Part shown: one piece after another, positions 29,462 through 38,200 of the stretch
How the letters are laid out: each line of letters starts with the position of its first letter
Position numbering within the stretch: the first letter of the stretch is position 1
IMG/VR virus record: IMGVR_UViG_3300037468_000276
Span: 1 to 49,777 of that record
Reading direction: 5' to 3' (one strand)
Origin: a virus
Length of the DNA stretch: 49,777 bases
The notes under the pieces: model-generated
The model's input: only the letters and a program-made list of their open reading frames with translations
Told to the model about the DNA's origin: nothing
The model's database searches: none
Program-made: the position numbers and the translations under genes

Positions 29462-29716
29462 TCACTCTTGTGAATTTTGATGGTCTTCTAGGAGATCCGT
29501 GGAAGGTAATCTTTCGTTGTTTTGGCGCATGATCCACAAACAAGCTGCCTTTTGAGACATCCAAGCTGACAGCAGCTGCTTAGCAAGTGCTTTCAACTCA
29601 GAAGCATTATTGCAAGAGTCAATGGCTCTTTTCATATTTTCCAACTCAAAAGCTTGAGACAAGGATAAAGAAATTGCGTTCGGTTGGTTGGGCTCAGTCG
29701 AGATGTCGGTATTCAT
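29462..29716 (-). CDS. Small helical protein, 84 aa
   Basis: Two helices are evident: SLSQAFELENMKRAIDSC at about 18-35 and ELKALAKQLLSAWMSQKAAC at about 40-59, followed by an acidic tail. Similar small two-helix proteins occur in cyanophages. The phycobilisome-degradation protein NblA also has this size and a similar helix pattern, but the sequence match is too weak to call it. It overlaps the dCMP deaminase stop by a few codons. Confidence 0.55.
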   Translation of the reverse strand: MNTDISTEPNQPNAISLSLSQAFELENMKRAIDSCNNASELKALAKQLLSAWMSQKAACLWIMRQNNERLPSTDLLEDHQNSQE

Positions 29717-30215
29717 CGATTTCGTTAAAGTAATAAACAGGAACTCCTACTTCTAGTAAAAGATCGCTAGAGGTCTTAAAATTGTCTGACCACTTAGATC
29801 CTTGAAATACAGGAGGTGGACAAATAATCTTTTTAACTCCAGCTTGTATGAGCATACTTGCGCAGAGTGAACAAGGGTGTCGAGTAATATAAGCGGTGGT
29901 TCCTTCTAGTGTGACCCCTTTTCGAGTCGCATCTATTATCGCGTTTGCTTCTGCGTGGATAATGACTTTACCCTTATAATCCGGGTCTGTTAAGCGTTTC
30001 AGGTCGTCAGACAACCCTTCAGGAAACCCGTTAAACCCTTCGCAAACTTCTCTCTTCCCTCTTACCAAGACACATCCAACTTTTCTTTTCGGGTCTTTGC
30101 TCCAAGAGGAAATTTCTTGTGCTCGGCGAATAAACCGAAAGTCCCATTCGGAAAGAAAAGGTGTGCCCCTTAAGGAGCAATCAGCGATTGTCACCGCTTC
30201 CCTGTAGAACGCCAC
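29694..30215 (-). CDS. Deoxycytidylate deaminase (dCMP/cytidine deaminase family)
   Basis: 173 residues, GTG start overlapping mazG. Zinc site: HAEANAIIDA (His and catalytic Glu) and HPCSLCASMLIQAGVKKI with the two Cys. The size and SKDPKRKVGCVLV entry match phage dCMP deaminases. It converts dCMP to dUMP, feeding ThyX encoded at 45296-46183. Together with nrdAB, mazG and thyX it makes a complete phage dTTP supply line. Confidence 0.9.
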   Translation of the reverse strand: MAFYREAVTIADCSLRGTPFLSEWDFRFIRRAQEISSWSKDPKRKVGCVLVRGKREVCEGFNGFPEGLSDDLKRLTDPDYKGKVIIHAEANAIIDATRKGVTLEGTTAYITRHPCSLCASMLIQAGVKKIICPPPVFQGSKWSDNFKTSSDLLLEVGVPVYYFNEIDEYRHLD

Positions 30216-30507
30216 GTTCAGACCTGGAGGATAGTTTCTCTAAGTTCAGTTGAGCAATGTCCTCTAAAGAATAATCAATTTCGGCGGCAAGTTGGGAAAT
30301 ATACCACATAACGTCTCCGACTTCTTTTGCAAGTTGATCTCTTTTCACATCGGTAATCACCCCTTGGTCATCTCGGATGATTTTTTTCACTTTCTCTGCT
30401 ACTTCTCCCGCTTCCCCGCATAAGCCAAGAGCGCAATACTCAAGTGCCTTGTCAAAGGGATAAACAGCGGTGGCGCGTGCTCGTTGTTGGTAAGTGTTTA
30501 GATCCAT
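30181..30507 (-). CDS. mazG: MazG-like nucleotide pyrophosphohydrolase
   Basis: 108 residues. The MazG signature is clear: LGLCGEAGEVAEKVKKI (EExxE-type metal site) and AKEVGDVMWYISQLA (ExxD). The single short domain is typical of the cyanophage form rather than the two-domain bacterial MazG. Cyanophage MazG is believed to act on dNTPs and possibly on ppGpp-like signals. It overlaps the dCMP deaminase start. Confidence 0.9.
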   Translation of the reverse strand: MDLNTYQQRARATAVYPFDKALEYCALGLCGEAGEVAEKVKKIIRDDQGVITDVKRDQLAKEVGDVMWYISQLAAEIDYSLEDIAQLNLEKLSSRSERGVLQGSGDNR

Positions 30508-30557
30508 TTTTTGGTTGAAATTCGAATACAGTTTAGCGGTTTTTATGGGTCGTATAC

Positions 30558-31058
30558 TCAGAAGCTGAATTCAACTTCTTCAACTTCCCCCTCTTCAACC
30601 ATCGCCTCATAGGACTTTTTGACGAGGCCCAAGTTGAAACGAATAGTTGTTGGAATTTTCCCAGCGAATTTTGAAACCCCTCTAAGCATATCTTGGGCTG
30701 CAAGGACATCATAGTCAAACGTTTCCACGTTCCTTTCGGGGAAGAAAATGTTTAAGCTCAGGTCACTGCCCTCGGGAATGAACTGTAGAGTCGCTTGGTT
30801 TAAAACGATTGATCTTTGAGTGTCAGTAGTTTGAGACCGTAAAGACACGAGGAGAATCAACCATTCCAAGTTGTTATAGTGGTCACCAAGAGGAGAGAAC
30901 AGGTCAAAACTGACAGGTAAAACTCGGTATCCGTAGTCAGCTTCAGCTTCAGCAACTACCGTAACATGGGTCAAATAAACTTCTTGGTGTCCGGACTTCC
31001 CTCTTTTTACAAGGCTTTCATTCAGGTAGCTGTGAGGATCTTTGTAAGTTTGTGCCAT
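30558..31058 (-). CDS. Hypothetical beta-rich protein, 166 aa
   Basis: Mixed beta strands (VYLTHVTVVAEAEADYGYRV, SFDLFSPLGDHYNN) and a strongly acidic C-terminus with aromatic end (EVEEVEFSF). The acidic tail resembles those of ssDNA-binding proteins and other replisome partners. No family is recognised. It overlaps the gene upstream and lies behind the helicase gene, so a DNA-replication partner is plausible. Confidence 0.55.
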   Translation of the reverse strand: MAQTYKDPHSYLNESLVKRGKSGHQEVYLTHVTVVAEAEADYGYRVLPVSFDLFSPLGDHYNNLEWLILLVSLRSQTTDTQRSIVLNQATLQFIPEGSDLSLNIFFPERNVETFDYDVLAAQDMLRGVSKFAGKIPTTIRFNLGLVKKSYEAMVEEGEVEEVEFSF

Positions 31059-31473
31059 TTGGTTCAGGATGTTCGTAAACTACATAGCCACCGTTCGTGA
31101 CATTTCGGAAGGGATCGTTGGGAAGCACTTCCGTTGTATTATTGCGGATGCGGTTCTTTCGTAAACCCCCTTCGTCTCCGAACTGAGGGTGCTTGCTAAG
31201 GAGGTCCCAAACGTGCCTCTTAGACTCAATGCTGAAAGCGCCAAAGTATCGGTCAACGGCGTTATTTTCCGATCCGGAAGTTGTTCTCAGAGGGTTAGCC
31301 TCAGCGAAGGTTTTTTCTTTCGGCTGAGATAAGTCTTCACGGGACTTTATTTTGCGCTGCAGAGAGCGCTTCAAGCTGAAAGAACCCGACCCGTTACCGT
31401 ACCCACCCTGAGAGTTGATAGGGGTGGGCAGGTCAGGCTGTGAATCTTCCGGATTTTGGAAAAGTCCGTTCAT
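31018..31473 (-). CDS. Hypothetical protein, 151 aa
   Basis: A polar, partly disordered protein (MNGLFQNPEDSQPDLPTPIN) with basic middle (KRSLQRKIKSREDLSQPKEK) and a HVWDLLSKHPQFGDEGG core. Its ATG overlaps the upstream stop by TGATG and its end overlaps the next gene by 41 nt. No family is recognised. Confidence 0.5.
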   Translation of the reverse strand: MNGLFQNPEDSQPDLPTPINSQGGYGNGSGSFSLKRSLQRKIKSREDLSQPKEKTFAEANPLRTTSGSENNAVDRYFGAFSIESKRHVWDLLSKHPQFGDEGGLRKNRIRNNTTEVLPNDPFRNVTNGGYVVYEHPEPNGTNLQRSSQLPE

Positions 31474-31853
31474 CAGTTGAGTGGTAAACGTAGCGAAGGT
31501 ACGAAAGAATTCTCGCTAACTTTGCGAACTCCGATAATGTACTTCGTTGCAAAGTATTGACCAGGCTCAGGAATAAGATAACCGAACTTGACAATTTGCC
31601 ACAAAGAAACTAAGTGGAAGGCATAACCGAGGTGCTCGGTCCCCTCGACGAAAGTCTTCACCAGAAGACGAGGAGTGTACAGCTCACATAGACAATTCAG
31701 TTCTTGAACTGTTCCAATTAAGTCGTACAAACCGGCAGGGTCGTCGACCAGAGTGAACCCCTCGGATTCAAGTTGTTCTTTGAGTCGCAGTTGCTTTTGG
31801 CATTCGTAAGTAAATGAATCCACGAGAATCTGTTCGGGAGTTTGTGTATTCAT
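31473..31853 (-). CDS. Hypothetical protein, 126 aa
   Basis: A helical N-terminus (CQKQLRLKEQLESEGFTLVD) followed by beta-rich segments (FVEGTEHLGYAFHLVSLWQI). The ATG overlaps the helicase stop region by 4 nt, so it is co-translated with it. No family is recognised; the place behind the helicase suggests a replication accessory role. Confidence 0.55.
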   Translation of the reverse strand: MNTQTPEQILVDSFTYECQKQLRLKEQLESEGFTLVDDPAGLYDLIGTVQELNCLCELYTPRLLVKTFVEGTEHLGYAFHLVSLWQIVKFGYLIPEPGQYFATKYIIGVRKVSENSFVPSLRLPLN

Positions 31854-34800
31854 ACTTTTACCCCTTTGCTCTCGTAGAGTTTCTTACGGGCAGCCTCTCG
31901 GAACTTCTCCGCACGATCTGGTGAATAGTGTTTGTCGAGGAGCCAATCATCAAAGCACGCTGCTTTCGGGTTCAGAAGACGTCCTTTGTCCACCTCATCA
32001 ATGAAATCAACTAGTTTTCTTCCTTCAATCACAAGTTCTTCTTGTGCGTGGCGGCAGTTGTTCCAGTTTTCGATTACGTAGTTTGCTTCCCCGCCGATCT
32101 TAAAACCGTCTCTCATTACTAATTTCTCCATGATTTCTCGGATGAGTGTAAGAGCGGTTTTATCCTTGGTTTCTTTTCGAAGTCCGGTTGTATCGTCAAA
32201 CAGGAACTCTTTCGCAAGAGCGATTGCTTTTTTAACAGATTCCCACCGAAGCTCTCGGAAACCTTGATAGTAATGGGTTGAAGGTCTTCCAGCCTCTTCC
32301 CACTCTTTTTTCATAGTAGAGGTTAAATGCTGACAGGATGGGTCTATACCCACGAAGTACAGAGAGTTCAGATAGTCATAGAGAACATCGGGAGTTAACT
32401 CCGGCATGAAGCTAAGGTCGGATCCCGTTCGAATCGAATGCGCAAATGCCATGGCATTAACTAGAGCTTGTGTTACGTCGGCTTTGAATCGAATTCTCTG
32501 CCTGGTAGTCCAATAGCGTACCTCAACCTGAAGGCGGTTAATACGCGGATCCGCAACATCGTTAATGATCTCCCAGAACCTATCGGTAGCAAGGCGGAGA
32601 CACCAGAGATACAGTGCATCGGCACTGACTCCGAGTTTATTGGCAAGGTAGGGAATGTGTGCTCGCGGGCGAAGGTCTGGTGAACCTTCTGACACTGTTC
32701 CTTGCAGGTTTTCTCTATTTTTGGATACCTCGTATTCTCTGTATGTACTAATGAGCTTGATGCGATCAATACCAAGTGTTCAAAAAAGATCGTTAATCTT
32801 TCTCCGGGACTTACCCAGCTGAATGTTACCATTCAGAGCAGACTATATCTTCACCCCTATTAAGGGGGACACTCGTTTCGGATCACTTGATCCTACTCCC
32901 TTTCGGGATAGTCGTTCGGCGTTTAAACCTTGAGGTTCGTTTAGCACGGGATTGTCCTTTCCTAAGGAGTTCCCCCGTTTAGAGTGTGTTTTTTACTGCC
33001 CGTTGCCGGACAGGGGGACTAGTGTGTCAATCCCCGGATCCAGATCGTAAGCAAACTTGCTATTCCAGTCATTGGCGTTGACCAGAATGACTGTTTTCGG
33101 CCAGATTTGCTCAGGGTTTTGGAACTTTTCTTCCACTTGAAATACCATGTGTTCAGACAACTTCGCTATGGTTATCTCGGGTCTTACCCAGCTGAATGTT
33201 ACCATTCAGAGCAGACTATATCTTACTCCCTTGAAGGAGTCTTCCCGTTTCGAACCGCTTGGCTCTACTCTCTTTCGAGATAGTCGTTAGGCTTTCAAAC
33301 CTTTCGGTTTGTTTAGCACGGTAGATTGCCCGTGAATTACACGGGGTTCCCCCGTTTAGAGAAGTTTACACTTAAGAGTTACATCTTAAGGGGGCTATTA
33401 TGCTAACCCGTTTGTAATCAGGATCTTAGTCTCCTCAGAAGCAAGGAACTTCTTAAGAGATGCCAAAGAAGTGTCATCTTTGTCCTAGTGTTCAGTCGAT
33501 TTCGTTAGTTTCGACTCGAGGTTTCCCTCAGCTACAGGTTTCCCAGTAGAGCAGACTATATCTTCATCCCCGTCTTTACGGGGAGCTTCGCGTTTCCCTT
33601 CACTTGAAGGTACGGAGTAAACTCCTAGTCGTTGAGCCTCTTCTATGATGCCCCAAAGTTTTTTCTTGTCCTCCTCTGTTAAAGGAGTATTAGCTTTTTC
33701 TCAATCTTTGGGCCTCATCTCGCCTCTTTCCTCTGTTTGCGGCATTACCCGCGAGTCTCACATCTGGATTGGCTGTCCCCAACCTTTTGCGAATCATCGT
33801 GTTGGAAATCTTTTCTCTTGTATTTTCATCATGTAGATTACCGCCGTGTGGTGTATCTAGTATAATGTTAACTTGGTGTGAAAACTTGCCAATCTGTTTA
33901 TTGACAAATCGAGTTTCAGACCTAACTTGCCAGCACCTTTGATACATATCTTCTATAAAGAGAGCCATAATGGGCTCTGAGCAGGAGTATAGTATAATTT
34001 TACCGGTAGGCTGAAAAGTAGTGTCTGCGAAACTCCCAAAGTAAGATTCCGTATGATGCTTCTGAAAGCCTACGTATAGCCTATTGCAGAGACAACCTTC
34101 ATAAGAAAGATAGCAAGTAGAAGTTGGCTGCTGATTGCCCATTGTTATATCCTCAAGGATTATTAGTTAGTGATGAGCCAACTACCCGAGGCTCTTAGGG
34201 GTTTCCAGCAAATAGCGAAGTTTTAATTGCGCAAAAGTTTACGCAATGTCACTGAGTGCCGCAGCTTTCAAACCGAATCTATCTTCCGTAGATTTAAACG
34301 TGTGAGTTACAAAACCGCACTTAGAGAAAGCAGCGGTCATTCCATTAAATAAAGTTGACTTACCTAACCTTTTGTTCCTGTCTTGTCGTTAATAAAACAG
34401 CGGGACTAACCCTGCTCATACTTTCGTATGAGAGCAGACTATATCTTCTCTTTTCCATTGGAAAAGGCACCATGTTTCGAGCTACTTAGCTCTACTCTCT
34501 TTCGAGATAGTCGTTGAGCCTTCCTCGCTAAGGAAGGGCGCTGATTGCCTATTGTTTCATCTTCTCAGATTTTCAGTTAATACATAGTACCAACTACTGA
34601 AAGCTTTAAGGTGTTCCAGCTTTGAATGGTGTTTTACGCGAGCCGTTGATAGTCAACCCGCATCTTTACCCACAATCACCCCCGCCATACGAGCGGTGTG
34701 ATCTACAGGTTGATCCTTACCTGGCGGTAAATGATTTGATCTACCAACTCCAATTCTTCCGATGATTAATCGCAACATCTCCCTTTCCGCTTCAGGGAAG

Positions 34801-35438
34801 ATGGAAAAAACGTCGGCCAAGGTAACCATGTTCAGAACTGGATCGAACCAATCTTTATCCGGCACCCATGTTCGGGGGCTAGAGACTGGGACACCGCCCC
34901 ACCTTGCTGCAGGGTCGAAGGAATGCCCGTAATCAAGAGTATCGTGGATGTTTTTGGTCATGTTAACCCTCTTCATCTTCAGCAACCTCTCCGTAAAGGA
35001 GATTAGGTCTGAATCGCCCGCTTTGGGTTTGAATAAGGGTTCCCAGAAAGTTCTCACTTCTTCTGGACACAAGTCCGGGTGGAAGCAAGATTCGACCCTC
35101 TCGAAGTCATCATAGACTGAGATGTCTTGCAACGGGTTAAAGTCTGCAGGATAACGAATACCCCTCACCATCGGTGGCGGTGTGGGCTTCAGGATACGGT
35201 GCTTGCAGTGATCACCAGTCTCGTCAATCTCGATGACGAATCCTTTAGCCTTTAGTAGAGTAATGCCTGCATTGTAAAGCTCCGATACTCTCGTTGGCGC
35301 TTTTTTCTTCTTCTCTTGTTTTTCCTCGCCGTCTTTCTTCGAGCGGAAGGACGTTGCTTTGTTTCTTTCTCGGGCTTCATTCAGGATACCAATTTCCTGT
35401 TTTGTGCTTCCGAGTCCCCCTGAATAGGGATCTGCCAT
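31850..35438 (-). CDS. SF3-type helicase / primase-helicase C-terminal domain, five exons and four group I introns
   Basis: Exons on the minus strand: 35438-34656, 34367-34241, 33483-33406, 33144-33030 and 32771-31850. Joined, they give 2025 nt, 674 codons plus stop. The AAA+ core reads Walker A VGKDAGLGKST (residues 256-266), Walker B LSDIAYKDD (to residue 307), an SF3 motif C VILVNANDW (348-356) with its sensor Asn, and the arginine-finger candidate IIDRIKL (Arg371). About 260 N-terminal residues hold no visible primase motif. The C-terminal 280 residues are helical. It is the likely replicative helicase. Introns interrupt Walker A, Walker B, the strand before motif C and the Arg-finger codon. 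Confidence 0.9.
32772..33029 (-). ncRNA. Group I intron helicase-D (258 nt, no ORF)
   Basis: Splits the Ile368 codon beside the Arg finger. P1: exon GGGGAU pairs with intron GUCCCC, U-G at the junction. P9 hairpin CTGAATG/CATTCAG with a GUAA tetraloop, S element GAAGATATAGTC (complement at 32841-32852). Ends GAACACTTGG. Almost a copy of intron C in its core. Confidence 0.9.
33145..33405 (-). ncRNA. Group I intron helicase-C (261 nt, no ORF)
   Basis: Splits the Leu330 codon. P1: exon GGGU pairs with intron GCCC. Core CTCTAAACGGGGGAAC, P9 CTGAATG/CATTCAG and the S-like AAGATATAGTC (complement near 33214-33224). Ends GAACACATGG. Confidence 0.88.
33484..34240 (-). ncRNA. Group I intron helicase-B (757 nt) with GIY-YIG ORF
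   Basis: Splits the Tyr304 codon in Walker B. P1 is strong: exon UUGCGU pairs with intron GCGCAA. S element GAAGATATAGTC (complement at 33554-33565). Ends GAACACTAGG. Confidence 0.92.
33690..34142 (-). CDS. Intron-encoded GIY-YIG-like homing endonuclease (helicase-B)
   Basis: 150 residues. The nuclease core is CNRLYVGFQKHHTESYFGSF, the YVG...YFGS variant found in phage intron endonucleases, followed by the glutamate helix MALFIEDMYQRCWQ. The C-terminal third is a NUMOD3-like, basic segment (DENTREKISNTMIRKRLG). The ATG overlaps the intron P4-region sequence GGCAATCAGCAGCC, so an internal start is possible. It should cut the intronless helicase gene near Walker B. Confidence 0.75.
   Translation of the reverse strand: MGNQQPTSTCYLSYEGCLCNRLYVGFQKHHTESYFGSFADTTFQPTGKIILYSCSEPIMALFIEDMYQRCWQVRSETRFVNKQIGKFSHQVNIILDTPHGGNLHDENTREKISNTMIRKRLGTANPDVRLAGNAANRGKRRDEAQRLRKS
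34368..34655 (-). ncRNA. Group I intron helicase-A (288 nt, no ORF)
   Basis: Inserted inside Walker A after GKDAG. P1: exon GCGGGU pairs with intron GCUCGC. S element GAAGATATAGTC (complement at 34437-34448), P9 hairpin CTCATAC/GTATGAG with a GAAA tetraloop. Ends AAAAGG. Confidence 0.92.
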
Positions 35439-35470
35439 ATAGCCTCTTGTTGTTTAGGGTTTGACGGTGT

Positions 35471-35507
35471 AGTATAGCGAAAGACCCCAGCGGTAAGCCG
35501 GGGTCTT
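35471..35507 (-). terminator. Terminator of the upstream gene plus -10 box of the helicase
   Basis: AAGACCCC and GGGGTCTT (35481-35507) form a perfect 8-pair stem behind the stop of the ssDNA-binding gene; no T-run follows. TATACT at 35471-35476 lies 33 nt upstream of ATG 35438 and is a candidate helicase promoter. Confidence 0.6.
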
Positions 35508-35541
35508 GGTTGCCTAGAGATTCAGTCTAGTTTGAGCTCAA

Positions 35542-36513
35542 TCAAAAGTCGAGGTCGAAACTCTCAGGATTTTGAACAAAGTTTGGACACTTTAGGGTAA
35601 CCTTCGCGGCAGGGTTGCCGTTGTACTCATAGTGCTCGATAACTTTAAGTGTTGCCGGAGCATCAGAAGTGATCAGGGGTTCGGCAGCTAGAATTTTCTT
35701 CATTGCTCCGTTCGGCTTGACAATAACCCAATCAGAGATTTCGGTGTCTTGGTCAACCCATACCCCCTCAACTTGAGAACGAACTGGAGCCACGAAAGGC
35801 TCAGACACTTTCGCTTGGAGGAAGTAGTCGGTTCCATAAGCTCCACCTTCCTTAACCCTGTAAGAGGTGATTGTGTACTCACCGAGAGGCAAATACGCGA
35901 CCTTAAGGAAGGGACCGATAAGGCGCTCTCCACCGGAGCTTTCACCACGCTTCGAGATGTCTGGTGCGGCGTAAACCTTTTCAGCAATTGCTTCAGGGTT
36001 TTCGTCGAGCAGAAGCTCAAGAAGATCTGCGGGCAGTTCTTCCTTGATTTCCTTCTTACGAATTGTAATGGGCAGGGTGTAGAGAGTTCCCTCTCCCTGT
36101 GCTGAGACAGAAAGAACGGGCTCGGTGTACTTACCGATCTGCTCATCTTTGAACGCGAACTTGGTACCCTTCGGTGCATTCGCTACGCCGATTTTACCGG
36201 GAGCTACAAGGAGGGGGATGTCGCGGTCGCCCCAACGAATCACCAAACCGCCTTCTTCAGTTGAGAAGATTGTAGGAGAGTACAAACGTTGGAAAGTTCC
36301 GTTGGCGTCGGCCTTCACAGTGAAGGTAGACCCTTCGAGGTCAAAGTCTTCGCCGGTTAGGGCCTTGAAGACTGTGGACAAACCGTTACGGTAAGTCTCA
36401 GGGAGTGCTTTGTTCGGGATATCCGTGTATGCCCTTGTGTAGCTCTTCGACTCAAGCCGAGCGCGGTTCTTGTCGTCAAGTTGGGGCAGGATTTTGAATG
36501 TAGTTACAGCCAT
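35542..36513 (-). CDS. Probable single-stranded DNA-binding protein
   Basis: 323 residues from ATG 36513; a TTG upstream is in frame but lies in the promoter leader. The protein is beta-rich throughout and ends in an acidic, aromatic tail, NPESFDLDF, the hallmark of phage and bacterial SSBs that bind replication partners. There is no detectable zinc site. It lies just upstream of the helicase gene and has its own promoter. The SSB assignment rests on tail and context, not on a fold match. Confidence 0.6.
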   Translation of the reverse strand: MAVTTFKILPQLDDKNRARLESKSYTRAYTDIPNKALPETYRNGLSTVFKALTGEDFDLEGSTFTVKADANGTFQRLYSPTIFSTEEGGLVIRWGDRDIPLLVAPGKIGVANAPKGTKFAFKDEQIGKYTEPVLSVSAQGEGTLYTLPITIRKKEIKEELPADLLELLLDENPEAIAEKVYAAPDISKRGESSGGERLIGPFLKVAYLPLGEYTITSYRVKEGGAYGTDYFLQAKVSEPFVAPVRSQVEGVWVDQDTEISDWVIVKPNGAMKKILAAEPLITSDAPATLKVIEHYEYNGNPAAKVTLKCPNFVQNPESFDLDF

Positions 36514-36519
36514 TTTGTT

Positions 36520-36555
36520 ACGGGTTAAGAACGCGATAACCTGAGCCTTATTGCT
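36520..36555 (-). promoter_or_regulatory. Leader hairpin of the ssDNA-binding gene
   Basis: On the minus strand CTGAG and CTCAG pair around CAATAAGG about 30 nt ahead of ATG 36513. It could be an operator for self-control of translation, as known for T4 gp32; untested. Confidence 0.4.
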
Positions 36556-36571
36556 CAGCACGTTCAAAACA

Positions 36572-36599
36572 AGTATAGGCTTTCCCTGAGACAGGTAAA
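36572..36599 (-). promoter_or_regulatory. Sigma-70 promoter of the ssDNA-binding gene
   Basis: TTTACC, 16 nt, TATACT, giving a leader of about 50 nt. Together with 29392-29420 it shows that replication and regulatory genes use TATACT-type promoters. Confidence 0.65.
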
Positions 36600-36600
36600 C

Positions 36601-38199
36601 CTATCGACCCTCAAGACGAAGCCTGTTTAGATCTCGCACTTTGTCAATAGATAGGTCTATAACGCCACTTCCATTTATGGCTCTTATGTTCAAGTACTTG
36701 GTTAAGTAATCATAGAGGGCCTTGTCTGTTATTAGAGTTTGAGAAGTTCCGAAAGGTTTGGCCAACTGTTGAAAAGAGTCCAAAGTTCCTTTTGGAGTTC
36801 CTACTGTAGCTGCCGTTTGGGGGGTTTCTGATGCCTGGGTAGTTTGTGTTGCTTTGTTGAAACCTAACGACCCCCAAGCATATTCATGCCAGCCTTCAAG
36901 AGTTCCAGTGGTTCCAACTAAATTTTTGGCTTTAGCTTTCCTTAGCCATTCTTCGCCGAGTTTCTTATTCATCAAATTGCCTAGGCCGTATTGTCTACTG
37001 GCTTGTACGGAAATTTCAACACCCCCGTCAGTCTGCGAGTATTCTATCCCATTTACCAACCAATCTTCCATGTACGTTCCACTGTAATTCGGAATGAAAA
37101 TTATGTCGCTTGGCTTAATTCCAGTTAGAGCTGGGCACATGAACAGTGAAGTGCTCAACTTAGAGCCTCGTTCTTGTTGGATTTCTATCTTTCTCTTTTC
37201 GCCGTCTTGGTTTTCTTTAAGCCTCACTCCGGGTCTCGCTCTTGAGTTTGCGGTATTACCTGCTCCGCTTCTGTTCTGGGATTGGGCTGCAGCTGCAGCT
37301 TGTTGACTTTGCGGTGTAGTCGGCGTGGGTTGACCCTGTGTCCCAGGGTCTGGCGCCTGCACCTTAGCTTGGGTGCTGTCCAAACTTGTTTGTGTTTTCT
37401 GAGGTGGTTGCCATTCTGAAGTTTTCGTGATCGTGTTAATAATTCCGGGTCCCAAGAAGTATCCGTACCTCACTGACGGGTCTGGAAATTGGCTCTGTGC
37501 GGGAAGTTCTTCAACTGTTTTGCTATCCGATAGGTAGGGACCTAACACAACGCAGTTTGCAGACAACTTTTGAGTTCCCCCTAGAGAAACAATGTTGGAA
37601 GCCATAACCAAACTCCCTGTTTGTTCAAACAGATTTTTCACACTGTCAAGGTAGTTGGTTCCTTCCGAGTAATTTGAAAGAACTTTCGTTGTTTTCAAGT
37701 TTTCTTGAGTCTGGGGTGTTATTTTCACAAGGTCATACTTATCTACACCGAACGTATAGTTCAACTGCGATAGGTTGGTTAAAGGCGAAGAACCCTGGTC
37801 ACTGGCTTGTGCTGTGCTCTTTATATTCGCGTTCACGAGACCGTCAAGTTCAGAGGCAAGTTTCACCTCAAGAGACATCTCTTTTCCGTAGATTTCTGTT
37901 TGTCCTGACCACACGAATGAAAAAGTTATCGAGCGGCCATTCAAGTAGTAGTATCTGACGGTTATGGTCTTGTTGATAGAAGTTTCCAGTAAATTCTCAT
38001 AAACTCTGAAAGCTGCCCCTGTTGGGTTCCAGCGCATGGAACCTGTAGGGGTTTGGCCAGAATCTTGTAAAGAAACCCTCACAGCATAAACCAGAGGTTG
38101 ATTTGTAAGTTCAGTAGTACTACCATCGAAGCTGTAGTTCATCAGGTTCACCTCCCCCCAGACAACTTCGCAGCGTGGAATTATTAAGCTATTTGTCAT
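36601..38199 (-). CDS. Tail protein, baseplate hub-like, 532 aa
   Basis: Starts at ATG 38199, 9 nt behind an AGGAA stretch, just after the tape measure stop. Beta-rich N-terminus (CEVVWGEVNLMNYSFDGS), then strand-rich domains. A disordered Gln- and Ser-rich linker lies at about 280-340 (PQSQQAAAAAQSQNRSG). The strand MEDWLVNGIEYSQTDGGVEI ends the third domain and resembles gpD/gp27-type late-control hubs. Position right behind the tape measure fits a tail hub. Confidence 0.65.
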   Translation of the reverse strand: MTNSLIIPRCEVVWGEVNLMNYSFDGSTTELTNQPLVYAVRVSLQDSGQTPTGSMRWNPTGAAFRVYENLLETSINKTITVRYYYLNGRSITFSFVWSGQTEIYGKEMSLEVKLASELDGLVNANIKSTAQASDQGSSPLTNLSQLNYTFGVDKYDLVKITPQTQENLKTTKVLSNYSEGTNYLDSVKNLFEQTGSLVMASNIVSLGGTQKLSANCVVLGPYLSDSKTVEELPAQSQFPDPSVRYGYFLGPGIINTITKTSEWQPPQKTQTSLDSTQAKVQAPDPGTQGQPTPTTPQSQQAAAAAQSQNRSGAGNTANSRARPGVRLKENQDGEKRKIEIQQERGSKLSTSLFMCPALTGIKPSDIIFIPNYSGTYMEDWLVNGIEYSQTDGGVEISVQASRQYGLGNLMNKKLGEEWLRKAKAKNLVGTTGTLEGWHEYAWGSLGFNKATQTTQASETPQTAATVGTPKGTLDSFQQLAKPFGTSQTLITDKALYDYLTKYLNIRAINGSGVIDLSIDKVRDLNRLRLEGR

Positions 38200-38200
38200 A

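Noticed and set aside
29462-29716. NblA phycobilisome-degradation protein
   Set aside because: Size and helix pattern fit but the sequence match is too weak; left as unknown.
32473-33205. Two frames starting MVTFSWV at 32832 and 33205
   Set aside because: They begin in the intron P9 hairpin and run through the intron 3' end into exons; they are intron/exon fusion artefacts that show the introns share sequence.
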